A stretch of DNA of 64,000 bases from Hydrogenophaga pseudoflava. GTDB taxonomy: Bacteria; Pseudomonadota; Gammaproteobacteria; Burkholderiales; Burkholderiaceae_C. Positions 1 through 12,323 of this stretch are shown in pieces. Position 1 is the first letter of the stretch. Every line of letters starts with the position of its first letter. Both the position numbers and the translations under genes were made by a program. The notes below the pieces were generated by a model. The model saw nothing but the letters and a program-made list of their open reading frames with translations. It made no database searches and had not been told where the DNA came from. The stretch covers positions 148,675 to 212,674 of the forward strand of contig NZ_JAVHJP010000007.1 in NCBI RefSeq assembly GCF_031020795.1. The letters are read 5' to 3'.

Positions 1-1
1 C

Positions 2-2419
2 GGACGCGCCTCGGCGCTGCTGGATGGATCCGCACTGGTGGCGGTGGATCCAAACAGGCCCAGGGCCGCAAACCTGAATCTGGACAGGGCGTCACTGCTG
101 GCTGCACGGGGGCTTGTCTTGGCGTTGCAGGAAGAGGTCGAAGGAGCCAAACGCCTGCTGCTCGAGGCGGCGGACTTGCTGGCCGTGGACGATCGGGAGA
201 AGCCTCGCCTCTTGTTGCTGGCCGGTTCGGTGGTGGCGATCAGCCCGGCCAAACATGATCTGGCGGCGGTGTCCCGTTTGATTCAAACGCAGGCAGAGGC
301 CGCGTTGCAGCGTCGCCCAATGGATTCGTCGTGGCGTCGGGCGCTCTGGATCGCTCACCTGTGGACAGGGATGGAAGCGGCGAGCCGCGAAGACTGGCTG
401 GGCGCTCGACGTGCGTTTTTCGATGCGGTCCGCATTGTGCCGACCGATGACGACCGCCTGCCGGGGGATTGGGGTGGCATCTGGGTGAGCCGCTATGTGC
501 TGGCCGTCGTGCCCGAAAGCGCAGCCTCTGCGGAACACCACACGGATGTCGCCGAGGCGCTGCGTGTGAGCCGACGCATGACCGATCTCCGGCCCGACTG
601 GGTCGTCGGCTGGCGCTGTCGCGCGTTGTCGGACGTTGCCGCTGCCATAAGTGCCATGAACCGGGGGGAGCTTGCGTCCAGTGCGCCGTTCCTGCTGGAT
701 GCCATGCAGTCGCTTGACCGGCTCAAGACCATGGGTGACGACAGCACGGTGGCGCAGGAAACGCGACTTCAGGCGCTGATGCTCATGCAGATGGAGCAAC
801 TCGAGCGAGATGATGAAGTCCAGTACAGGCAGTTGTCTGCGGCCATTGCCGAGCTTGTGTCCGAGTTGCAGGGGCGAGGGCTCAGTGTTGCCGATGCCTC
901 CTATGCCGGCCTGGCCTTCGCGTTGAAGCTTCAGGAGTCGGAGTACTTTCGCAAGAGGGAACAATGGGATCGTGTCGTGAAGGTTCTGTCCGAAGCGCTG
1001 CCTCTGGTGGAGCGCAATGTGGGCAAGGACCATGAGCAGCGCGAATTCTGGGAGGTGGAGGGCTGGCACATTCACGTCTTGCTGGCGGACGCAACGGAGA
1101 ACGCCGGGTCGGCACGGACGGCCTTGCTGCACCGCCGCAAGGCACTGGAGAAAGCCGATCAGGCGCTTGCCCGAGAGCCCGGAGCAGAGTGGCAGGTCAG
1201 GCAGTGGGAGAGCCTTGAGGCGCTGGCCCACACTCTGAGCGCCATGGGGCTCCTGGACGAAGCCTCGCGCCTGAACGAGCAGGTACTGCCACTTGCACGG
1301 CGTCAGGTGGCCGTGGAAGGGCCAGGGTCTGATTGGGCTCGTCGGCTGCTGCGTGCCCTGATGACTTCAGCGGAGACGCTGCACGAGCGCGGTGATGGGT
1401 TGTCGGCCCGGGCCAGGCTCGAAGATGCCGAGAAGGTGGCTTGGGAGCGGTATCGCGCGAGCCCAAAGGCGAGCCAGGCGGCACAGGATCTGTGGCTGGT
1501 CAAGAACGCCATCGGCGAAGAAGAACTCAAGCTTGGAAGGCACGAGCTTTCCGCAGAGGCTCACCGCGAGGCCTTGAAGTTGGCGGATGCCCGTTTGCGG
1601 GAGGAGGTTGCCTCGGACGATTGGCTGGACCGGGCGGCTACGAGTCACACCGGTTTGGCAGAGGTCGCTGAATCCAGACAGGACCGGCCACTTGAAGCGA
1701 TGCACCGGCGCGCGTCCGTGGAGCTGTCCTCCAAGCGCAGCATCGCGAACCGGAGCTCTTCCTACGATCAAAGCGTCCACTGGCTGCGCTTGTATCACCA
1801 CGGGCTGAGCCTCAGGGCGACTAAGCGCCTGGACCTGGCCGAGAAAGCGCTGACCGAAGCCAGGGACTTGGCCAGACGCTTCGCGTCCCAGCTCCCGGGC
1901 GACCGGGATTGGCAGGAATATCTGTGGTATTCGGAGAATACCGTCGGGACCTTGATGGCCGAACGGGGTGAGCTTGCATCCGCGGAAGCGGCGTTGCTGG
2001 CGGCAACCGCGGTCGCCGAATCCATGGTGGCAAACGGCGGTGACCAAAGACTCTGGTGGGACCATGCGGCCGACAGTCTGGAGGCTCTGGCTCAGGTGCG
2101 TGCTCAAGGGGGGCAGGAAGTTGAAGGACGACGAGCGACGCAGCGCGCAAGCGACTTCCGCTCCAGGCTTTACGCCCTGGAAAGGGAGGAGCGGGTCAGG
2201 GCTGATGTGAAGGGACAACTCGCCGGTCTCGTCAACGTGCTCGGGTTGTCGGAGGCAGACATGGAGAGGCTGTCCAAGAAGGATCTCTTGACTCGGTTGG
2301 AAACCGCCATAGACCGGACCACGGGCTGGGTTCAAGCGAATGGAATGAGCAGCGACTCCGCCGAACGCTTGCGCCTCCTGAGAAACACCTTGTTTGCGGT
2401 GAGGCAGTTGCCGGACTGA
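2..2419 (+). CDS. TPR-like repeat protein, 5' truncated by the window edge
   Basis: The reading frame is open from base 2, and a GTG at 38 is only an internal candidate start, so the true start probably lies upstream. The visible part of about 800 residues is almost entirely alpha-helical, with Ala/Leu/Glu-rich helix pairs spaced like tetratricopeptide repeats (for example around nt 1100-1300, 1500-1600 and 1830-2030). No catalytic domain or membrane segment is seen in the visible part. In many proteobacteria such C-terminal arrays follow a kinase or winged-helix domain, but nothing here shows what the missing N terminus is. GC looks lower than in the genes to the right. A strong terminator follows at 2478-2500. 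Confidence 0.6.
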   Translation, partial: GRASALLDGSALVAVDPNRPRAANLNLDRASLLAARGLVLALQEEVEGAKRLLLEAADLLAVDDREKPRLLLLAGSVVAISPAKHDLAAVSRLIQTQAEAALQRRPMDSSWRRALWIAHLWTGMEAASREDWLGARRAFFDAVRIVPTDDDRLPGDWGGIWVSRYVLAVVPESAASAEHHTDVAEALRVSRRMTDLRPDWVVGWRCRALSDVAAAISAMNRGELASSAPFLLDAMQSLDRLKTMGDDSTVAQETRLQALMLMQMEQLERDDEVQYRQLSAAIAELVSELQGRGLSVADASYAGLAFALKLQESEYFRKREQWDRVVKVLSEALPLVERNVGKDHEQREFWEVEGWHIHVLLADATENAGSARTALLHRRKALEKADQALAREPGAEWQVRQWESLEALAHTLSAMGLLDEASRLNEQVLPLARRQVAVEGPGSDWARRLLRALMTSAETLHERGDGLSARARLEDAEKVAWERYRASPKASQAAQDLWLVKNAIGEEELKLGRHELSAEAHREALKLADARLREEVASDDWLDRAATSHTGLAEVAESRQDRPLEAMHRRASVELSSKRSIANRSSSYDQSVHWLRLYHHGLSLRATKRLDLAEKALTEARDLARRFASQLPGDRDWQEYLWYSENTVGTLMAERGELASAEAALLAATAVAESMVANGGDQRLWWDHAADSLEALAQVRAQGGQEVEGRRATQRASDFRSRLYALEREERVRADVKGQLAGLVNVLGLSEADMERLSKKDLLTRLETAIDRTTGWVQANGMSSDSAERLRLLRNTLFAVRQLPD

Positions 2420-2477
2420 CGGCCCGATGCTGCGGCAGAGACGGTGCCTTGAGTGCCATCCCCTCGATGAATGAAAG

Positions 2478-2500
2478 ACGGCCCTTCGGGGCCGTTTTTT
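2478..2500 (+). terminator. Rho-independent terminator after the TPR-like gene
   Basis: A perfect 7-bp stem (ACGGCCC / GGGCCGT) with a TTCG tetraloop is followed by a run of six T. It lies 59 bases after the stop of the upstream gene. Confidence 0.9.
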
Positions 2501-2602
2501 GTTGCAGGCGCGGAATGGCTTCCCGGCGACCGCCGCTAACATCCGGCCCGGACGTGGCGGAGCGTTTGGCCACGCCTTTCAATACATCAGGAGGAACATT
2601 CA

Positions 2603-3199
2603 ATGAACAAGCAAATTCTCAGCTCCGCGCTGACCCGTCGCCAGCTGGGCCTGGGTCTTTTGTCTGGCATCGGGCTGGTGCTCGCCGGTTGTGGCGGTGG
2701 TGACGATGGGGATGACCAGCCACTCTATGCCGCCTTCAACGACCTGCGCGCCGGCATGACCCGGGAAGACGTGCAGCGCCTGGTCAACCGGCCGCCGTTG
2801 TCGGGTACCTCGGCTTCGGTGCTGCGCTGGGAGACGGACACCGAAATCCTGGAAGTGACGTTCTCCGGCGACCGGATCGCCGCGGCCCGCTGGACCGACC
2901 GCAGCACCGGGCGCTCCTACCTGCGCACCTTCCGCTTCGCGGGCAATGGCGGCGGTGGCACGGGCACGCTCTACCAGGCCTTCCTGGCCCTGCGCCCCGG
3001 CATGACGCGGTCGGAGGTGATCCAGCGCGTGCCCGTGGCCGTCTCGCAGGGCGCCACCACCAGCCAGGTGCTGTGGATCGACGGCGAGGAGGCGCTGGGC
3101 GTGCGCTTCAATGGCTCCTCCGACGGTTCCACCATCACCTTTGCGCAGTGGGGTCTGTCCATCGCTGCGGGCAGCCGCAACGAAACGCGCACCTTCTGA
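2603..3199 (+). CDS. Lipoprotein with two BamE/SmpA-like repeats
   Basis: A 198-residue predicted lipoprotein. A basic N terminus and hydrophobic stretch end in a lipobox (LAGC) near residues 29-32, followed by a Gly/Asp-rich linker. The rest holds two related segments, each opening with an F-x-D/A-L-R-x-G-M-T-R motif (about residues 46-54 and 129-137), which is the signature of the small BamE/SmpA outer-membrane lipoprotein fold. Two copies in one chain are unusual; canonical BamE has one. A strong AGGAGG ribosome site precedes the ATG. The gene is convergent with the DUF364 gene. The exact role is unknown; a periplasmic, outer-membrane-anchored protein is inferred. Confidence 0.75.
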   Translation: MNKQILSSALTRRQLGLGLLSGIGLVLAGCGGGDDGDDQPLYAAFNDLRAGMTREDVQRLVNRPPLSGTSASVLRWETDTEILEVTFSGDRIAAARWTDRSTGRSYLRTFRFAGNGGGGTGTLYQAFLALRPGMTRSEVIQRVPVAVSQGATTSQVLWIDGEEALGVRFNGSSDGSTITFAQWGLSIAAGSRNETRTF

Positions 3200-3212
3200 C
3201 CGGGCGCCGGAT

Positions 3213-4094
3213 TCAGGCCGGGCCGCCCGCGAGGGCCGTCCACCCGGGCCAGCCGCCGCGCGCAATCGCGAACTTGCGGCTGGCCGCGCTCCACGAGGCG
3301 CCGGTCGCCATGGCCTGGGCAAAGGCCTTGCCGTCGACGACCTGCGTGCCTCCCAGCAGCGTGACGCCTCGCTCGAACAGCGCGTCGGGCCAGAGGCCGG
3401 CCGAGGGGCCGATGACGGCGAAGCGCGAAGCGTTCGGCGCCGCCACCAGCATCGCGTCGAGCGAATCGTTGAGCAGCATGGTGGAGGTGCCGACCACGGT
3501 GTTGCAGTGCGCGAGCGCTGCGCGGTCGAGCGTGATGTGCACTCTTGGGAAGCGCTCTCGTTGCCGCGCCACCATTTCTGCGTTCATCTCCACCACGGTC
3601 AGGCGCCCGCCGGCTTCGTCGACTCGCCGCACCAGCGGCGGGAAGAAGCCGATCATGCCCAGGTGGTCCTCCGAACCGAGCACCACATCGCCCAGCGAAT
3701 TGCCCGCGGGCGGCGGCGTGTAGCCGACGCGGCGCCAGACCGAGTCCGTCAGGGCGTTGACCGCGGCCAGCGCGACCGCGCGTTCCACCTCGTCACCCCC
3801 CGCCAGGCGCTGCGCCAGTGCCATCGGGTCGGCGCCGGCCAGCGCGTCGTGGCGGTCGCTGCCGTGCCGGGCGAGCAGGCGGTCGAGCGTGCCGCCCAGC
3901 AGGATGTAGGACAGGCCGAAGGTGCCGTCCTCCAGCTCGATGGCGCAGAACTCGGCATCGTGTTCGCCCGCGTCGCCGGGGCGCTGCGGGATGTGCAGTC
4001 GCCGGACCCCGGGGCTCGGCCACCGGGTGGCGATGGCGGCGAGCTGTTGCAGCAGGGCGGTGGCGATCGGTGGTGGCGTGCGGGTCGGGCTCAT
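3213..4094 (-). CDS. DUF364 (putative heavy-metal chelation) domain protein
   Basis: A 293-residue soluble protein resembling the DUF4213/DUF364 family, annotated in databases as possible heavy-metal chelation proteins. Supporting features are a segment with GMIGFFPPL-like character near residue 145, a Rossmann-like V-V-E-M-N segment and a C-terminal GP-S-A-G-L-W-P-D motif. Its ATG overlaps the stop of the XRE regulator gene (ATGA), so the two are translationally coupled. Family members act in metal-related or corrin-like chemistry, but this is not proven; no specific substrate can be read from the sequence. Confidence 0.7.
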   Translation of the reverse strand: MSPTRTPPPIATALLQQLAAIATRWPSPGVRRLHIPQRPGDAGEHDAEFCAIELEDGTFGLSYILLGGTLDRLLARHGSDRHDALAGADPMALAQRLAGGDEVERAVALAAVNALTDSVWRRVGYTPPPAGNSLGDVVLGSEDHLGMIGFFPPLVRRVDEAGGRLTVVEMNAEMVARQRERFPRVHITLDRAALAHCNTVVGTSTMLLNDSLDAMLVAAPNASRFAVIGPSAGLWPDALFERGVTLLGGTQVVDGKAFAQAMATGASWSAASRKFAIARGGWPGWTALAGGPA

Positions 4095-4918
4095 GCGGGC
4101 ATGGTAGCCGCGAGCGCCTGCAGGGCCTGCGCCGTGGCCTCGTCACCAGGGAAGAAGGTTTCCAGCGCCAGCTCCTGCAGGGTGATGTCGGCGGGGGAGC
4201 CGAACACGGTGGTGGTGCTGATCAGGTGCAGCACGCCGGCCGGCGTGTGCACCAGGAACGGCATCAGCACGCCCGGGTGTTCGCCGTCCAGACGCGCCGC
4301 CGATCCCGGCGCCTGGCCGGGGTAGCTGCGCAGTTCGGCCAGCAGGTCGGCCAGTCCCTCGTCGCCGGTGGCGCGCATCTGCTGCTGCAGCCGCGCGAAC
4401 AGGTGCTCGCGCCACTGGTCGAGGTTGGCGATGCGCGGCGCCAAGCCGCCCGGGTGCAGGCTCACCCGCAGCAGGTTGACCGGCGGCTGCAGCAGCGCCG
4501 GGTCGATGTCGGTCAGCAGCGGCGCGACCATGCGGTTGGACAGCACCATGTGCCAGTGGCGGTCGAAGGCCACGGCGGGCCAGGGCTCGTGGCGGTCGAG
4601 GATGTGCTGCACCGCGCGCCGCGCAGCGTCCATCGCCGGATCGTCCAGCCGCTGTTCGCGGTACATGGGGGCGTAGCCGGCCGCGACCAGCCAGGCGTTG
4701 CGCTCGCGCAGCGGCACCGCCAGCCGTTCGCACAGGCGCAGCACCAGCTCGCGGCTGGGGCTGGCCTTGCCGGTTTCCACGCAGCTCAGGTGCCGGGTCG
4801 ATAGCTCGGCGTCGAGGGCGAGGTCCTGCTGGCTGAGGTGGCGCAGCTGGCGCCAGTGGCGCAGGTGGTCGCCGACCGACAGGCGGCGGCTGGCGTGGGG
4901 AAGGGCGGCGTTCGGCAT
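4091..4918 (-). CDS. XRE-family regulator with MmyB-like ligand domain
   Basis: A 275-residue DNA-binding regulator. An N-terminal helix-turn-helix of the XRE type (about residues 14-70, with L-S-Q-Q-D-L-A and S-T-R-H-L-S-C-V-E-T-G-K) is followed by a PAS-like MmyB domain (W-P-A-V-A-F-D-R-H-W and N-L-L-R-V-S-L-H-P motifs). The frame is open further upstream, but the ATG at 4918 gives the normal family N terminus. It is divergent from the small membrane protein at 5031. A perfect inverted repeat lies between them (4951-4969) and is the likely operator. The DUF364 gene overlaps its stop codon. Confidence 0.85.
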   Translation of the reverse strand: MPNAALPHASRRLSVGDHLRHWRQLRHLSQQDLALDAELSTRHLSCVETGKASPSRELVLRLCERLAVPLRERNAWLVAAGYAPMYREQRLDDPAMDAARRAVQHILDRHEPWPAVAFDRHWHMVLSNRMVAPLLTDIDPALLQPPVNLLRVSLHPGGLAPRIANLDQWREHLFARLQQQMRATGDEGLADLLAELRSYPGQAPGSAARLDGEHPGVLMPFLVHTPAGVLHLISTTTVFGSPADITLQELALETFFPGDEATAQALQALAATMPA

Positions 4919-4950
4919 GGGCACATGGTAGGCCCGCACGCCGTGCGAAC

Positions 4951-4969
4951 CATGACCTGCGAGGTCATG
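4951..4969. promoter_or_regulatory. Candidate operator, perfect 8-bp inverted repeat
   Basis: CATGACCT-GCG-AGGTCATG lies in the 112-bp gap between the XRE regulator (minus) and the membrane protein gene (plus). It is the only perfect dyad noticed in this gap. Binding by the adjacent regulator is inferred from position. Confidence 0.5.
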
Positions 4970-5030
4970 GACGCCATGCCCTGCGGCGCCGAGCATCGGG
5001 CTCCCATCGTTCCAACTCAAGGAGTCCACC

Positions 5031-5432
5031 ATGTTCACCATCTCTGCTTCCACACTGCGCCGCGTGCTCTGGCTCGATGCCGCCAGCGGCTTCGGCATGG
5101 GCCTGTCCCACCTGGCGCTGGCCGGGCCGCTGTCCGGCTGGACCGGCATTCCCGCCGCCTGGCTGCAGGTGGCGGCGCTGGTCGTGTTCGGGGCCGCGTC
5201 GCTGGCCGCCTGGCTCGCCACCCGCGGCGACCTGCCGTCCGGCGGCGTCAGGCTGCTGGCGGCGGGCAACTTCGCCTGGGTCGCGGCCAGCCTATGGCTG
5301 GCCTTCGGTGCGGGCCTGTCGCTGACCACGCTGGGCCTGGGCTGGGTGCTGGCGCAGGCGCTGGTGGTGCTGGTCATGGCCGAGCTGGAATGGGCCGGCG
5401 CGCGCCGGGCGCACCGCCTGGCGATGGCCTGA
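5031..5432 (+). CDS. Small four-helix integral membrane protein, unknown function
   Basis: A 133-residue protein made of about four hydrophobic helices (near residues 14-33, 40-60, 72-95 and 97-120) with short basic loops. I recognise no characterised family. An AAGGAG ribosome site stands 7 bases before the ATG. It is divergently transcribed from the XRE regulator, with a perfect dyad between them, so it is probably that regulator's target. This arrangement of an MmyB-type regulator beside a small membrane protein or short-chain dehydrogenase is common in proteobacteria. Confidence 0.65.
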   Translation: MFTISASTLRRVLWLDAASGFGMGLSHLALAGPLSGWTGIPAAWLQVAALVVFGAASLAAWLATRGDLPSGGVRLLAAGNFAWVAASLWLAFGAGLSLTTLGLGWVLAQALVVLVMAELEWAGARRAHRLAMA

Positions 5433-5534
5433 GACCTCGGCCCGCCGGGCGGGTTGCGGGGGCCGACAGCCGCGGCGGGACGTGGGTGGCGGGCGGGCAC
5501 AATGCCGCGTCTGTCACCACTGTTCCGCTCCTAC

Positions 5535-6698
5535 ATGTCCTTCAACGAACAACGCGCCGACGCTCCGGTCGAGGCCACCGTCCGCCGCCTGCACATCGAA
5601 TTCACAGGCTCCGGCAGCGAATACTTCCGCATCTGGATCGTCAACGTGCTGCTGCTGATGGTCACGCTCGGCTTCTACTGGCCCTGGGCCAAGGTCCGGC
5701 GGCAGCGCTACTTCTGGGGCAACACCCTGGTCGATGGCGATCCACTGGGCTTCCATGGCGACCCGAAGCAGATGTTCAAGGGCTGGGCGCTGGTCGCGGT
5801 GTTGTTCGCCATGTACAACGTGGCCAGCAATGCGTCCGCTGTTGCAAGCCTGGTGGCTTTCATCGCCCTGGCCGCGCTGTGGCCCGCGCTGTGGCGTTCG
5901 TCGATTCGGTTCCGCATGGCCAACACCAGCTGGCGCGGCCTGCGCTTCCGCTTTGTGGGCTCGCTGCGCGATGCGTATCTGGCGCACCTGCCGCCGTTTG
6001 TGGTGGCGCTGCCGATGGTGCTGTTGTCGATCGCGATTCCTGAGGATCCGGAGCAGGCCCCGCCCGAGTGGGTCATGGCGTCCTTCGGTGGGGCGTTTGT
6101 GCTGTTGCTGCTGACGCTGCCGTGGCTGTTGTGGCGCATGAAGGCCTACCAGCACCGGCATTACGCGCTGGGGCCGCTGCAGACCGATTTTCGCGCCAGC
6201 GTGCGCTCGTTCTACCTGCTCGCGATCAAGCCGTTTCTGTTGTTTGCCGCCGTTTTCGCCATGGTCGTCTGGCTGGTCTGGAGCCTGGTGGGGGAGGGCG
6301 AGCCGCGGTCCGACATGGCGGTACTGTTGATAGGGGCGGCACCACTGGTCTTTCTTGCTTTTTGGGTGTTTCTGTTCCTTGGCATCGGCCCCTGGATCAC
6401 CACGCGCCTGCAGAACCTGGTCTGGACCAAGACCGGCAATGGGCAGATGCGCTTCATCAGCCAGCTGCGCTTTCGCGACATGTTCTGGCTCAGCCTCAAG
6501 AACGCGCTGCTGATCGGCATCACCCTGGGGCTGTACTGGCCGTTTGCCAAGGTCGCGATGGCGCGCCTGCGGCTGGAGGCGGTGCACGTGCGCACCATCA
6601 CCGACATGCAGGCCCTGCTGGCGGCCGGGCAGGAGCGGCCCCAGGAGGCGGCGGGTGACGCGGCCGGCGACTTCTTCGGGCTGGACGTGGGCCTCTGA
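5535..6698 (+). CDS. DUF898 (YjgN-family) membrane protein
   Basis: A 387-residue multi-pass inner-membrane protein of the YjgN/DUF898 family. The family signature occurs twice: an F-T-G-x-G-x-E-Y-F-R-I-W-I-V-N segment near residue 16 followed by L-G-F-Y-W-P-W-A-K-V-R, and a second copy near the C terminus (L-G-L-Y-W-P-F-A-K-V). About six membrane helices lie between and around these. The ATG at 5535 is chosen because it sits just before the conserved region; an in-frame upstream ATG at 5502 is possible. It lies 12 bases before the M48 protease gene, the usual neighbour of DUF898 genes, so both are probably co-transcribed. Molecular function is unknown. Confidence 0.85.
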   Translation: MSFNEQRADAPVEATVRRLHIEFTGSGSEYFRIWIVNVLLLMVTLGFYWPWAKVRRQRYFWGNTLVDGDPLGFHGDPKQMFKGWALVAVLFAMYNVASNASAVASLVAFIALAALWPALWRSSIRFRMANTSWRGLRFRFVGSLRDAYLAHLPPFVVALPMVLLSIAIPEDPEQAPPEWVMASFGGAFVLLLLTLPWLLWRMKAYQHRHYALGPLQTDFRASVRSFYLLAIKPFLLFAAVFAMVVWLVWSLVGEGEPRSDMAVLLIGAAPLVFLAFWVFLFLGIGPWITTRLQNLVWTKTGNGQMRFISQLRFRDMFWLSLKNALLIGITLGLYWPFAKVAMARLRLEAVHVRTITDMQALLAAGQERPQEAAGDAAGDFFGLDVGL

Positions 6699-6710
6699 GG
6701 TTCTGTACCC

Positions 6711-7856
6711 ATGGACACCGCCCCGCCGCCGGTTCACCCGGGTCTTCCGGTCCGCTACTTCGATGGCCGCAGCAGCCGCCCGCGCGAGGTGCAGGCTGCA
6801 CTCGCTGATGGACAGCTGCATCTGACGGGCCCGGATGTGGACCGGGTGGTCGAGGCGCGGCGGGTGCAGTGGCCCGAGCGCACCCGGCGCGGGCCGCGCA
6901 TCGCCCAGCTGCCCGGTGGCGGCAGCATCCAGACCGACGACGCGGCGGCCTGGGATGCCTGGGTCCGTGGCGCGGGCCACGGCGAGTCGGTGGTGGTGCG
7001 GCTGCAGCAAAGCTGGCGCGGCGTGCTGGTCAGCCTGTTCCTGCTGGTGGCGGTGACCGCGGCGGGCTACGTGTGGGGCCTGCCCTGGGCGGCACGGGCG
7101 GTGGCCGATCGCTTCCCGGACGGTGTCGAGCAGCAGATCGGCGACACCGTGCTGGACCAGGTCGACGATTTTGTGAAACCCAGCCAGTTGAGCGCCCAGG
7201 AACAGCAGGCCATCGAGCAGGCCTGGCAACAGGCGCTGCGCGCGCACACGGCGGCCCAGGCGGCGCGCGGCGTGGTGGTGCGACCCTCGCGGCTGCTGAT
7301 CCGTCACAGCGAAGACATCGGCCCCAACGCGCTGGCGCTGCCGGGTGGCACCATGCTGCTGACCGACGACATGGCGCGGCTGCTGCAGCACGACACCGAC
7401 GTGATCGCGGGTGTGCTGGCACACGAACTGGGCCACGTGCAGCACCGGCACGGTGTGCGCATGCTGGTGCAGGTCGGCGTGCTGGGCTTTGTCACCTCCA
7501 CGCTCTGGGGCGACTACAGCGGCGTGCTGGCCACGGTGCCGCTCTGGCTGGGTCAGGCCCACTACTCGCGCGAGGCCGAGCGCGAGGCCGACGCCTACAG
7601 CGTGACGGTGCTGCGCGACGCGGGCCTGTCGCCGGCGGTGATGACCCGGCTGTTCGAGCGTTTCGCGCTGTTCAAACGCTGCGGCGACGAGGTGCTCAAG
7701 CCTGCGCCGGCCGGCAGTGCGTCAGCGTGCAAGACAGAACCAGGCACTGGTGCCGACGACGACGATGAGGAGAAGCACGGCTTCTGGGGCCTGGGCTTTG
7801 CCTCGCACCCGGCCGACGAGGACCGCATCGCCTTCTTCCGCGACGCGGCGCGCTGA
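6711..7856 (+). CDS. M48-family zinc metalloprotease
   Basis: A 381-residue membrane-anchored peptidase. One strong transmembrane helix lies at about residues 105-128 ([13 protein letters not shown] region). The zinc-binding HELGH motif is at residues 238-242, and the downstream R-E-x-E-R-E-A-D motif supplies the third ligand. An acidic cluster (D-D-D-D-E-E) precedes the C-terminal [11 protein letters not shown] motif typical of M48 enzymes. It follows the DUF898 gene closely, suggesting a role in envelope quality control; the substrate is unknown. Confidence 0.9.
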   Translation: MDTAPPPVHPGLPVRYFDGRSSRPREVQAALADGQLHLTGPDVDRVVEARRVQWPERTRRGPRIAQLPGGGSIQTDDAAAWDAWVRGAGHGESVVVRLQQSWRGVLVSLFLLVAVTAAGYVWGLPWAARAVADRFPDGVEQQIGDTVLDQVDDFVKPSQLSAQEQQAIEQAWQQALRAHTAAQAARGVVVRPSRLLIRHSEDIGPNALALPGGTMLLTDDMARLLQHDTDVIAGVLAHELGHVQHRHGVRMLVQVGVLGFVTSTLWGDYSGVLATVPLWLGQAHYSREAEREADAYSVTVLRDAGLSPAVMTRLFERFALFKRCGDEVLKPAPAGSASACKTEPGTGADDDDEEKHGFWGLGFASHPADEDRIAFFRDAAR

Positions 7857-7863
7857 AAGCCGT

Positions 7864-9243
7864 TCAGGCGATCAGTCTGGCGATCAGCGCGCCTTCGCTG
7901 GGCGCCGCCAGCGGCACCCAGACCTTGACCGGGCTGCCCTGGGCGACGGCGATGGCTTCGCCGTCCTGGTTCTGCATGGCGTCCAGCTGCACGATGCGGT
8001 TGCCGCTGGGGTGTATGACCTCCAGCCGGTCGCCCACTGCGAACCGGTTTTTGGTTTCCACCTCGGCCCAGCCGTCTTCGCGCACCTGCAGCACCTCGCC
8101 CACGAACTGGCTGCGGTGGCTTTCGCTGTGGCCGGTGATGTAGTTCTGGTAGTCCTGCGCCGGGCGGCGCTCCATCAGGCCGCCGGTGTAGCCGCGGTTG
8201 GACAGGCCTTCGAGTTCGAGCAGCAGTTCGGGGTTGAAGGGCTTGCCGGCGACCGCGTCGTCGATGGCGCGGCGGTAGACCTGGGCGGTGCGCGCCACGT
8301 AGTAGTGGCTCTTGGTGCGGCCCTCGATCTTCAGCGAGTCGACGCCCATGGCGGCGAGCTTGCCCACGTGCTCGACGGCGCGCAGGTCCTTGCTGTTCAT
8401 GATGTAGGTGCCGTGCTCGTCTTCCATGATGGGCATCAGCTCGCCGGGTCGGCCGGCTTCTTCGATCAGCCAGACCTTGTTGGCCTCGGGGTGGCGCTGG
8501 CCGCTGCCGGTGGTCGAGAAGGCGCTGGCCGCTTCTTCGTCTTCCTGCGCGAAGTTGAAGCCGTCGAGCTTGGCGAGCGGGGCGGCGTCGCCGGTGTCGG
8601 TGTCGGTGGTGGCGGCCTGGGTCTTGTACTCCCAGCGGCAGGCGTTGGTGCAGGTGCCCTGGTTGGGGTCGCGGCGGTTGAAATAGCCGCTGAGCAGGCA
8701 GCGGCCCGAATAGGCGATGCACAGCGCACCGTGCACGAAGACCTCCAGTTCGATGTCCGGGCAGTCGTTGCGGATCGCCGCCACCTCGTCCAGGCTCAGC
8801 TCGCGGCTGAGGATGATGCGGCTGACGCCCTGTTTCTGCCAGAACTTCACCGCCGCACTGTTGGTGGTGTTGGCCTGCACCGAGAGGTGGATCGGCACCT
8901 CGGGCCAGAGGCCTTTGTCCATCTGCTCGCGCACCAGCATGATCAGGCCGGCGTCGGCCATGATGAGCGCGTCGGGCCGCAGTTCCACCACCGGCTGCAG
9001 GTCGCGCAGGTAGGTGCGCAGCTTGTCGTTGTGGGCGATGAGGTTGCTGGTGACGAAGAACTTCTTGCCGCGCTGGTGGGCCTCGCCAATGCCTTCGGCG
9101 ATCTGTTCAAGGCGGAATTCGTTGTTGCGTGCGCGCAGGGAATAGCGCGGCTGGCCGGCGTAGACGGCGTCGGCGCCGAAGTTGTAGGCGGCGCGCATGC
9201 GGTGCAGCGAGCCGGCGGGCAGGAGCAGTTCGGGGGCTTTCAT
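7864..9243 (-). CDS. trhP: Prephenate-dependent tRNA uridine(34) hydroxylase (U32 peptidase family, YegQ)
   Basis: A 459-residue protein. TrhP makes 5-hydroxyuridine at the wobble position of tRNA together with prephenate-derived chemistry. It matches E. coli YegQ closely by eye: the N-terminal P-E-L-L-x-P-A-G-S-L, the [18 protein letters not shown] stretch, the S-V-Q-A-N and F-V-H-G-A-L-C-x-A-Y-S-G-R-C motifs, and the [11 protein letters not shown] cysteines. Its length fits YegQ rather than the longer RlhA (YdcP). The ATG at 9243 gives the normal start. A variable acidic insertion (about residues 225-260) separates the halves. It is divergent from acnA. Confidence 0.88.
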   Translation of the reverse strand: MKAPELLLPAGSLHRMRAAYNFGADAVYAGQPRYSLRARNNEFRLEQIAEGIGEAHQRGKKFFVTSNLIAHNDKLRTYLRDLQPVVELRPDALIMADAGLIMLVREQMDKGLWPEVPIHLSVQANTTNSAAVKFWQKQGVSRIILSRELSLDEVAAIRNDCPDIELEVFVHGALCIAYSGRCLLSGYFNRRDPNQGTCTNACRWEYKTQAATTDTDTGDAAPLAKLDGFNFAQEDEEAASAFSTTGSGQRHPEANKVWLIEEAGRPGELMPIMEDEHGTYIMNSKDLRAVEHVGKLAAMGVDSLKIEGRTKSHYYVARTAQVYRRAIDDAVAGKPFNPELLLELEGLSNRGYTGGLMERRPAQDYQNYITGHSESHRSQFVGEVLQVREDGWAEVETKNRFAVGDRLEVIHPSGNRIVQLDAMQNQDGEAIAVAQGSPVKVWVPLAAPSEGALIARLIA

Positions 9244-9357
9244 CAGGGGCTGGATTGTCCCGCATCGCCCGGTTTCGCGCTCGCCGGGATAACCGCGCGC
9301 CGCGCACAGGCATTCACCCTGAACACAATGGGTCGGGTGTCTCAAGGAGAAGCCCCT

Positions 9358-12258
<2,901 letters not shown>

Positions 12259-12323
12259 GCCCGGCGCCGCAAACCGGCATCATCTGTTCACCGTGCCCGC
12301 CCCGGGCGCCCGAGGAGTCCGCC

